Shown here: positions 58,495-64,000 of the stretch, piece by piece
How positions within the stretch are numbered: the stretch's first letter is position 1
Layout of the letters: each line of letters begins with the position of its first letter
Source of the DNA: an uncultured Flavobacteriaceae bacterium
Lineage (GTDB): Bacteria; Bacteroidota; Bacteroidia; Flavobacteriales; Flavobacteriaceae
Direction of reading: 5' to 3'
NCBI GenBank assembly: GCA_947502975.1
Contig: CANNBV010000001.1
Span: 558,001 to 622,000, forward strand
Length of the DNA: 64,000 nucleotides
Program-made: the position numbers and the translations under genes
Notes under the pieces: model-generated
What the model saw: only the letters and a program-made list of their open reading frames with translations
Told to the model about the DNA's origin: nothing
Databases searched by the model: none

Positions 58495-59553
58495 CTAAGA
58501 ATTGTACTTTTTTAATTTGAACTCTGTGGGAGTCTCTTTAGAATAGTGTTTAAAAAATCTTGAGAAATGGTTAGGCTCTTCAAAACCTAATTGACGAGAT
58601 GTAGATGTAATAGATTGTCCCTCTAATATCATTAATTTGGCAGAGTTAATCAATTCTAATCGTATTAATTGACCTAAGGAGGTGTTCATTTTAGCTCTTA
58701 CTTTATTAGATAATGCTTTAATAGAAAGGTTCATTTTATCTGCGTAAAATTCGAGAGAACGCTCTTGTGTGTGGTAGTGTTTAAGCAACTCAATAATGTC
58801 TTGAGAAAATGCATCCCGGTTTTTAAAATCAAAATTTTCTCTAAATTGTTTTGGTGTTTGACCCATAGAATTTTTAAAAACTCTATTGAAATAAGCGTCA
58901 TCTTTATATCCTAAATCATAAGAGATTTCTTGAATGTTTTTATCTGTGAATGCCACTTCTTTTAAGCTTTCTTGAAGCCTTTTTGATGTCATTAGGTTTT
59001 TAACTGTTAAACCAACTTTATTTTTAATTAGTACTTGAGCATTATACCCTCTGTCATTAATAAGATTAACTAAATCATTACTCGTTAAATTATTAGAATA
59101 TTCTTTGTCAATGATTTCCTTAGTATCAAAAATAACTTGGTATTCTTCTCTATTTGCTTTAAAAGGGTTTTGCCAAAACCATTGTTTAGAAGATATATCA
59201 ATAATGTCAGCTGAATTTTCAGCCAATGCCGTTTCAGAGAGGAAAGTTTTACATTCCTCACACTCTAATAAATTGATATAACCTAATGAAATAAGATGTT
59301 TAAATAAGACTCTAACATTATCATCATAAAATTTATTTTCATTAGAAAATTCAATTCTTCTAACAGTAAAATCGTCTGATAGGAATTTAATGTATTGCCC
59401 TTTTTCTAAAAATATCGCCTTTTCTTGCCAGTCAAAATAGTTTTTAAAATCAACTTGAATGCTTCCTTTTCCAGAAAGAATATGCATAAGCGTATGACGC
59501 TCTATAAAGTATACTTTGTTAATTTCTGGTGAAAATTTCTCAACTTTTTGCAT
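58495..59553 (-). CDS. AraC-family regulator with two DNA-binding domains
   Basis: A 352-residue regulator. A cupin-like sensor (about 1-100, LMHILSGKGSIQVDF, EKGQYIKFLSDDF) is followed by two complete AraC-type HTH pairs: first about 150-245 (KNIQEISYDLGYKDDAYFNRVFKNSMGQTPKQFR, split at the family motif) and second about 265-350 (SITSTSRQLGFEEPNHFSRFFKHYSKETPTEF). AraC proteins usually carry only one such unit. It is the first gene of a four-gene minus-strand block. A 60-base family C element lies 39 bases ahead of its start. Confidence 0.82.
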   Translation of the reverse strand: MQKVEKFSPEINKVYFIERHTLMHILSGKGSIQVDFKNYFDWQEKAIFLEKGQYIKFLSDDFTVRRIEFSNENKFYDDNVRVLFKHLISLGYINLLECEECKTFLSETALAENSADIIDISSKQWFWQNPFKANREEYQVIFDTKEIIDKEYSNNLTSNDLVNLINDRGYNAQVLIKNKVGLTVKNLMTSKRLQESLKEVAFTDKNIQEISYDLGYKDDAYFNRVFKNSMGQTPKQFRENFDFKNRDAFSQDIIELLKHYHTQERSLEFYADKMNLSIKALSNKVRAKMNTSLGQLIRLELINSAKLMILEGQSITSTSRQLGFEEPNHFSRFFKHYSKETPTEFKLKKYNS

Positions 59554-59591
59554 TCAGTTTTGTAATGTTTCCTAATGTTGAGATACGGCTC

Positions 59592-59651
59592 CGTTTTAAT
59601 GAACTATATCGGTTGTTAAACGAAGTTATCGTTTATTTTTGACAAATTCAA
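59592..59651 (+). repeat. Family C element, copy 2 (upstream of the AraC gene)
   Basis: About 90 percent identical over 60 bases to 33787-33846 and in the same relation to the gene behind it (34-39 bases ahead of the start codon, same orientation relative to the gene). Contains TAAACGA-AGTTA-TCGTTTA. Confidence 0.75.
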
Positions 59652-59743
59652 GAAACAATAAGGCATTAGAATACAGAATTAGAGATGTTATCTTTTTAAG
59701 CTTTAAAGATTACCAACACACCAAAACTTCGTAATTTTACAGC

Positions 59744-60109
59744 ATGAAAGCTATAAATATTAAAGAAAAACTGTCTAAGTTCAATAAAAATTGGCATCCA
59801 CATCAAATCGCCACTGTAGATAATATGCAGGTTATTTTAGCAAAGCTAAAAGGCGAGTTTGTATGGCATAGTCATGAAGATGAAGACGAATTATTTCAGG
59901 TGGTTAAAGGCACATTATACATGCAATTTAGAGACCGAACCGAAGTAGTAAATGAAGGTGAATTAATAGTGGTGCCCAAAGGCGTAGAACATAATCCGTG
60001 TACAAAAAACGATGAAGAAGTCCATGTGTTGTTATTCGAAAAATTAAACACGGCACATACGGGAAAAGTAGAGCATGAGATGACCCAAACACACTATCCC
60101 AAGATTTAA
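59744..60109 (+). CDS. Cupin-domain protein
   Basis: A 121-residue single-domain cupin. Motif 1 FVWHSHEDEDELFQVVKGTL carries the two His and Glu metal ligands; motif 2 ELIVVPKGVEHNPC the third His. Members range from isomerases to dioxygenase-like proteins; the substrate is unknown. Its own single-gene unit, followed by a nested family B repeat. Confidence 0.85.
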   Translation: MKAINIKEKLSKFNKNWHPHQIATVDNMQVILAKLKGEFVWHSHEDEDELFQVVKGTLYMQFRDRTEVVNEGELIVVPKGVEHNPCTKNDEEVHVLLFEKLNTAHTGKVEHEMTQTHYPKI

Positions 60110-60118
60110 AACCCTTTT

Positions 60119-60176
60119 TGTCATGCTGAACTGTCACACTGAGCGCAGTCGAAGTGTCGTTTCAGCTTCTCTCATA
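60119..60176 (+). repeat. Family B repeat, copy 7 (inner hairpin nested in outer)
   Basis: TGTCATGCTGAAC, then the inner element TGTCACACTGAGCGCAGTCG AAGTGTCG, then TTTCAGCTTCTCTCAT. The inner piece sits exactly in the loop of the outer hairpin. Confidence 0.85.
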
Positions 60177-60187
60177 TCATAAAATCA

Positions 60188-61144
60188 ATGAAAATACTCC
60201 ACCTAGATACCAATCACGAACTTTTACTAAATCAGTTAAACGATTTAGGGTATACCAATCATGAAGATTATACATCATCTAAATCAGAAATTGAAGCAAA
60301 GATTAACGAATACGATGGTTTAATCATTAGGAGTCGGTTTACAATAGATAAACCCTTTCTTAATGCCGCAACTAATTTAAAATTTATTGGTCGCGTAGGC
60401 GCTGGATTGGAAAATATAGATTGCGATTATGCCGAAGAAAAAGGTGTGTATTTAATATCGGCACCAGAAGGCAATAGAAATGCAGTTGGAGAGCACACTT
60501 TAGGTATGCTATTATCACTTTTTAACAAGCTAAACAAAGCAGATAGAGAAGTGCGCCAAGGCAAATGGTTACGAGAAGACAATCGAGGCATAGAACTCGA
60601 TGGTAGAACTGTAGGGCTTATTGGTTATGGTAATATGGGAAAGGCTTTTGCTAAAAAACTTCGTGGTTTTGATGTAACTGTTTTGTGTTACGATATTAAA
60701 GACGGTGTTGGCGATGAAAATGCTAGACAAGTTTCACTTAAAGAATTTCAAGAAAAAGTAGATGTGGTAAGCTTACATACGCCACAAACAGAGTTGACTT
60801 TAAATATGGTGAATGCAACATTCATCAATCAATTTAAAAAACCATTTTGGTTATTAAATACGGCACGAGGTAAAAGTGTGGTGACAGCAGATTTGGTTGC
60901 CGCATTAAAATCTGGACAAATTCTTGGAGCAGGTTTAGATGTTTTAGAATATGAAAAAAAATCTTTTGAAAACCTTTTTAAAGAAAGTGTCACATCGAGC
61001 GCAGTTGAGATGCCAGAAGCTTTCCAGTATTTAATTCAAGCTGAAAATGTATTGTTATCACCACATGTTGCCGGTTGGACTCTGGAGAGTAAAGAAAAGT
61101 TAGCGCAAACCATTGTAGATAAAATTAAGGCAAGGTTTTGCTAG
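60188..61144 (+). CDS. D-isomer-specific 2-hydroxyacid dehydrogenase
   Basis: A 318-residue NAD-dependent dehydrogenase of the phosphoglycerate dehydrogenase/hydroxypyruvate reductase type. NAD loop GLIGYGNMGKAFA (about 142-154), catalytic Arg in LNTARGKSV, Glu in LDVLEYE, and His in LSPHVAGWT. Between the Glu and His a stretch encoded by a family B repeat (60988-61025) reads SVTSSAVEMPEAFQ. The TAG stop lies in a family D repeat, so the true C-terminal end may also have been altered. Substrate (3-phosphoglycerate or other) is not decided by the sequence. Confidence 0.88.
   Translation: MKILHLDTNHELLLNQLNDLGYTNHEDYTSSKSEIEAKINEYDGLIIRSRFTIDKPFLNAATNLKFIGRVGAGLENIDCDYAEEKGVYLISAPEGNRNAVGEHTLGMLLSLFNKLNKADREVRQGKWLREDNRGIELDGRTVGLIGYGNMGKAFAKKLRGFDVTVLCYDIKDGVGDENARQVSLKEFQEKVDVVSLHTPQTELTLNMVNATFINQFKKPFWLLNTARGKSVVTADLVAALKSGQILGAGLDVLEYEKKSFENLFKESVTSSAVEMPEAFQYLIQAENVLLSPHVAGWTLESKEKLAQTIVDKIKARFC
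60988..61025 (+). repeat. Family B inner element inside a coding region
   Basis: GTGTCACATCGAGCGCAGTT then GAGATGCCAGAAGC; matches the intergenic inner hairpin TGTCACACTGAGCGCAGTCG with the arms CACATC and GAGATG pairing. It is read in frame by the dehydrogenase gene. Confidence 0.8.
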
Positions 61145-61230
61145 TTCTCGACAATGCTCCTACGTCGCATCACTCGAACTGACCAAACTTACAATTTAGT
61201 ATTATATCACTTCGAGTGATTTTTCGAAAT
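61141..61230. repeat. Family D repeat pair, inverted
   Basis: TAGTTCTCGACAATGCTCC ... ATCACTCGAACTGACC is followed by TCACTTCGAGTGATTTTTCG. The first TAG is the stop codon of the dehydrogenase. Confidence 0.65.
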
Positions 61231-61300
61231 ACAATGTAGAAAAATTGTTTGGAGAAGCTTAAATTCTAAAACCATTAAAGATTTTTATTAGTTTTATTCC

Positions 61301-61711
61301 ATGAAGAAAACCATTCTCGTTTTTTCAGGATTAATTTTAGCATTAGTGCTTTTATTTCAATTAAGCACCTATTCCATTCATTCAGGTAATCTTAAAATAG
61401 AGTTTGCAGTAGCTATCATTGCTATCGTTTTTTTAGTTGTTGGTATTTATATCAACAAAAAGAGTCTGCATAAACAACAAACAGCTACTAAAGTTATCAA
61501 TCATCAAAAAATAAAAGATTTAGAAATTACCTCACGAGAATATGAGGTACTGCAAGCGATTTCAGATGGGTTGTCTAACAAAGAAATTGCTGATAAATTA
61601 TTTCTTTCTGAAAGTACTATTAAAACACATGTATCTAATCTTCTGGTGAAACTGAATGCCAAGCGAAGAACGCAAGCACTTCAAATTGCGAAAACCTATC
61701 AAATCATTTAA
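61301..61711 (+). CDS. Membrane-bound LuxR-type regulator
   Basis: A 136-residue protein with two membrane helices (about 4-22 and 33-51), a short linker, and a LuxR/GerE HTH (EITSREYEVLQAISDGLSNKEIADKLFLSESTIKTHVSNLL, residues 75-115). It has no receiver domain, so it is not a classical response regulator. The DUF4199 gene that in my experience accompanies such genes lies 600 bases downstream. It may sense a change in the membrane and bind DNA there; a perfect 12-pair inverted repeat lies just after its stop. Confidence 0.82.
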   Translation: MKKTILVFSGLILALVLLFQLSTYSIHSGNLKIEFAVAIIAIVFLVVGIYINKKSLHKQQTATKVINHQKIKDLEITSREYEVLQAISDGLSNKEIADKLFLSESTIKTHVSNLLVKLNAKRRTQALQIAKTYQII

Positions 61712-61726
61712 AATTCTTACTTTTAA

Positions 61727-61756
61727 ACTAAAGTACCAGCAGTTTGGTACTTTAGT
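61727..61756. repeat. Perfect 12-pair inverted repeat after the LuxR gene
   Basis: ACTAAAGTACCA and TGGTACTTTAGT around GCAGTT; no T run follows, so a protein-binding site is as likely as a terminator. Confidence 0.6.
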
Positions 61757-61920
61757 ATGAGCTCCATTTTCACCATCATTCCTAGTTTTGTTTCAAATTA
61801 TTAATCAAAAAATGAGTAGTTTGAAACGGATATATTTAAAGCAATCCTATGTATTAAATTTTGTGGTTGTTTTAAATATTGAAGTTTCCCAGAGCAAGTA
61901 AAAACTTTAAAAGTATATAT

Positions 61921-62292
61921 ATGAAATTAGGTGCATTTTCTATCAGTTTGAGCGTAAAGGATATTCATAAATCCAAATCATTTTACGAAAATTTAGGCTT
62001 CAGTGTATTTGCAGGAGATATTGAGCGTAATTATCTTATTATGAAAAACGGAAACGCTTTAGTAGGTTTATTCCAAGGTATGTTTGAACAAAATATTTTG
62101 ACTTTTAATCCTGGTTGGGACGAAAATGCAAATAAATTAGAGGATTTTGATGATGTAAGAACGATTCAGAAACATTTAAAGAGTGAAAACATTGCACTAG
62201 AACGAGAAGCTGATGAAAACACCTCTGGTCCTGCAAGTATGGTGTTTTATGATCCTGATGGCAATACTATTTTAATAGATCAACACGTATAA
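61921..62292 (+). CDS. VOC/glyoxalase-fold protein
   Basis: A 123-residue VOC-family protein: MKLGAFSISLSVKDIHKSKSFYENLGF opens the first betaalphabeta unit and SMVFYDPDGNTILIDQHV closes the second, with metal-ligand positions at the usual places. Function not known (isomerase, dioxygenase or antibiotic-resistance type). The frame is open to 61879; the ATG at 61921 fits the domain start. Confidence 0.85.
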   Translation: MKLGAFSISLSVKDIHKSKSFYENLGFSVFAGDIERNYLIMKNGNALVGLFQGMFEQNILTFNPGWDENANKLEDFDDVRTIQKHLKSENIALEREADENTSGPASMVFYDPDGNTILIDQHV

Positions 62293-62313
62293 CGTATCAA
62301 TACATTCAAAATT

Positions 62314-62772
62314 ATGAAACAGGCAGTTTTAAAATATGGTAGTTACGGTGCTATTACTGGATTTTTAATTTTTGTAATTCATTTAGCCTTAGGAAAGAAT
62401 TTAGATTTTGGAACTTTACAAGTTTTAGGCTATGTGTCTATTTTTATTTCACTATCCTTTATTTATTTCGGTATTAGGCATTACAGGGATAAGGTTAATA
62501 ATGGTAAAGTCTCTCTTGGGAAAGCAGTATTAATAGGTGTTTTGATTTCTCTATTGGTAGGTATTGGTATCGGTATAGCTGATTATATTTATACGCAATA
62601 CATTAATCCGGATTTTTTTGAGGAGTACTCCCAAATGCTAATTGATGAAGGACGAGGTGATGAAGTCATAGAAATGACAAGTGCCATGGGAGCTTTATTT
62701 ATGATAGCATTGGTAACAGTTCTAGGATTTATTATATCTTTAATTTCAGGATTAATTTTGCAACGTAAATAA
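62314..62772 (+). CDS. DUF4199 membrane protein
   Basis: A 152-residue protein with four membrane helices of the DUF4199 type (GKAVLIGVLISLLVGIGIGIADY, EEYSQMLIDEGRGDEV between helices 3 and 4). The second member in this window after 16514. Follows the VOC gene by 21 bases and precedes DUF1801 by seven, in a co-oriented row headed by the membrane LuxR gene. Function unknown. Confidence 0.8.
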   Translation: MKQAVLKYGSYGAITGFLIFVIHLALGKNLDFGTLQVLGYVSIFISLSFIYFGIRHYRDKVNNGKVSLGKAVLIGVLISLLVGIGIGIADYIYTQYINPDFFEEYSQMLIDEGRGDEVIEMTSAMGALFMIALVTVLGFIISLISGLILQRK

Positions 62773-62779
62773 ACAAATT

Positions 62780-63238
62780 ATGCAATACGAAGCTAACTCG
62801 CCAGAAGATTACATCAGTCAGGTTCCAGAAGAACGTCGCGCTACTATGGAAAAACTTAGAGCGGCGATTAACAAAAACCTACCAAAAGGTTTCGAAGAAG
62901 GGATGATTTATAAAATGATAGGCTATTATGTGCCGCATTCTGTATACCCTGATGGATACCATTGCGATCCTAAAACGCCTTTGCCTTTTATGAGTTTTGC
63001 GTCTCAAAAAAATTCTGTGAATTTATATCATAGCGGCATTTATGCTAAAAAAGAACTCTATGATTGGTTTGTGAATGAGTATCCTAAACATAGCAAACGT
63101 AAACTAGATATGGGTAAGAGTTGTATTCGTTTTAAGTATTTGGATGATATTCCTTTTGATTTAATTGAAGCGCTTACCAAAAAGATGACTTGTGAGGAAT
63201 GGATTGAAATTTACGAAAGTGCCATAAAAAAAGCTTAG
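62780..63238 (+). CDS. DUF1801 protein
   Basis: A 152-residue YdhG-like protein of the DUF1801 family: SPEDYISQVPEERRATMEKLRAAI, MIYKMIGYYVPHSVYPDGYHCDP and KLDMGKSCIRFKYLDDIPFDLIEALTKK. The fold resembles an iron-binding frataxin-like protein in some relatives; role unknown. Last of the row started at 61301. A family A repeat lies directly behind. Confidence 0.85.
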   Translation: MQYEANSPEDYISQVPEERRATMEKLRAAINKNLPKGFEEGMIYKMIGYYVPHSVYPDGYHCDPKTPLPFMSFASQKNSVNLYHSGIYAKKELYDWFVNEYPKHSKRKLDMGKSCIRFKYLDDIPFDLIEALTKKMTCEEWIEIYESAIKKA

Positions 63239-63260
63239 AATTTATTGTAATGACGATAAC

Positions 63261-63374
63261 CGCGTTAGGGATTGAGCGATTGTTGAAGCTCCTCGCAGAG
63301 AGCGACTCGTGAAAGCCCGACCCGAGGATGTATGTTTCATGAATTGTTATAAATAGACATCGAGGGTAACGCCC
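63261..63374 (-). repeat. Family A intergenic structured repeat, copy 6
   Basis: CGCGTTAGGGATTGA ... GGGTAACGCCC, nearly identical to copy 5 over the core (GGGTCGGGCTTTCACGAGTC). The variable arm is CCTCGATGT ... ACATCCTCGG. Confidence 0.88.
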
Positions 63375-63403
63375 AAAATAAATTAATACTAATATATTTT
63401 GAA

Positions 63404-63790
63404 ATGAAAAATAGAGTAACAGGAATAGGTGGTTTGTTTTTTAAGACAAAGGACCCAAAGGCGTCTAAAGCGTGGTATAAAAAACATTTGGGATTTAATA
63501 CGGATGATTATGGTTGTACCTTCTGGTGGAAGGATAAAAAGGGCAATGAGTGTTCTACGCAGTGGAGTCCGTTTCCTGAAGACACTAAATATTACGAGCC
63601 TTCTAAAAAGGACTTTATGTTTAATTATCGTGTTGAAAATCTGGAGGTTTTATTAGCGGTTTTAAAAGATGAAGGTGTAACTATAGTTGGGGAGATGGAA
63701 ACCTATAGTTATGGAAAATTTGGATGGATTTTGGATAATGATGGTAACAAAATTGAACTCTGGGAACCTATTGATGCTGCATTTAAATAA
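63404..63790 (+). CDS. VOC/glyoxalase-fold protein
   Basis: A 128-residue VOC-family protein (RVTGIGGLFFKTKDPKASKAWYKKHLGF, FGWILDNDGNKIELWEP) of the common Bacteroidota type. It ends with the Glu-Leu-Trp-Glu-Pro motif of glyoxalase-like proteins. Activity unknown. Different from the VOC protein at 61921. It is 13 bases ahead of the start of the next gene. Confidence 0.85.
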   Translation: MKNRVTGIGGLFFKTKDPKASKAWYKKHLGFNTDDYGCTFWWKDKKGNECSTQWSPFPEDTKYYEPSKKDFMFNYRVENLEVLLAVLKDEGVTIVGEMETYSYGKFGWILDNDGNKIELWEPIDAAFK

Positions 63791-63802
63791 CAAATTATAC
63801 TA

Positions 63803-64000
63803 TTGGGAATAACAGACGTAATTGAATCGTATAATTTATCGCCCTCTCAATTGGGGGCATTTCTATTTGCTGGAATTATACTCGGGTTTTCAAAATCTGG
63901 AATAAAAGGTATTGGAATTATAGTAGTAATTACTCTAGCGTTCGTCTTTGGTGAGAAGACTTCGACGGGTATTTTGTTGCCTATGCTTATATCTGCAGAT
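63803..64000 (+). CDS. Sulfite exporter TauE/SafE-like permease (3' end outside window)
   Basis: The frame opens with TTG at 63803 and runs to the window end, giving 66 residues: SYNLSPSQLGAFLFAGIILGF, SKSGIKGIGIIVVITLAFVFG, EKTSTGILLPMLISAD. The Gly-Phe-Ser-Lys-Ser-Gly motif after the first helix and the second Pro-containing helix match the first repeat of TauE/SafE permeases, which export small anions such as sulfite or sulfoacetate. Start codon uncertain as no ATG is near. Confidence 0.65.
   Translation, partial: MGITDVIESYNLSPSQLGAFLFAGIILGFSKSGIKGIGIIVVITLAFVFGEKTSTGILLPMLISAD

Noticed and set aside
1-64000. CRISPR arrays, tRNA or rRNA genes, transposases, prophage
   Set aside because: None seen. 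The regular repeats found are dispersed or heptamer tracts, not spaced CRISPR units.

Overview
This window looks like a chromosomal piece from a marine member of the Flavobacteriaceae (Bacteroidota). The support is: low-GC coding sequence; promoters of the Bacteroidota type (TTTG near -33, TAnnTTTG near -7) in front of HU, ssb, rplU, leuS and the TPP leader; type IX secretion sorting domains; the gliding genes gldE-gldD behind ssb; SusC/TonB-type receptors; Bacteroidota-specific DUF families; and an agarase/porphyranase-like enzyme that suggests contact with red-algal polysaccharide. I see no rRNA, tRNA, CRISPR, prophage or transposase gene.

Layout. 1-5.4 kb: end of an OmpA-type protein, a small orphan protein, a Tas-like aldo/keto reductase and a GH86-like T9SS-secreted glycosidase. 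5.4-8.8 kb: RNase G-type nuclease, a 30-residue basic protein, HU and mutY. 8.8-14.7 kb: a very large secreted lipase-like protein, then ssb-gldE-gldD. 14.9-18.1 kb: metal-binding lipoprotein, transporter, rplU (with a helix-hairpin-helix tail) and rpmA. 18.2-22.1 kb: TonB receptor plus beta-propeller phytase. 22.2-26.2 kb: small unknown genes, a two-gene secreted cysteine-hydrolase-like pair, and ahcY. 26.3-33.7 kb: a tightly overlapping run (phosphopantetheinyl transferase, pcrB, thiamine-binding protein, PnuT-type transporter, P-loop kinase, DUF4301, arfB) followed by a TPP riboswitch and the TonB receptor it controls, which together look like a thiamine uptake locus. 33.9-43.4 kb: lipoproteins, greA, HIT protein, orphan histidine kinase, DUF3127, aat, tag and two tandem thioredoxin-like paralogues. 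43.3-50.1 kb: TonB-like protein, truB, uppP, glycerate kinase, DUF3098, ftsX. 50.2-56.8 kb: leuS, DUF302, DUF4286, rsmA, mgtE. 57.2-64 kb: an AraC/SnoaL/YHS/SPW-like block, cupin, 2-hydroxyacid dehydrogenase, membrane LuxR regulator, glyoxalase-fold proteins, DUF4199, DUF1801 and the start of a TauE/SafE-like permease.

The strongest unexplained signal lies between and inside genes. At least four families of short non-coding repeats are scattered through the window. Family A (six copies, about 80-157 bp) has paired ends and an internal hairpin that varies by compensating changes. Family B is a nested hairpin element; one copy sits in frame inside a dehydrogenase gene and another directly after the TPP aptamer. 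Family D copies supply the stop codons of two genes. Family C elements bound one lipoprotein gene and the whole AraC block on both sides, in the arrangement expected of gene cassettes. Heptanucleotide tandem repeats occur inside leuS and fill the variable arm of the TPP riboswitch. All coordinates and motifs were read by eye; no database search was run.
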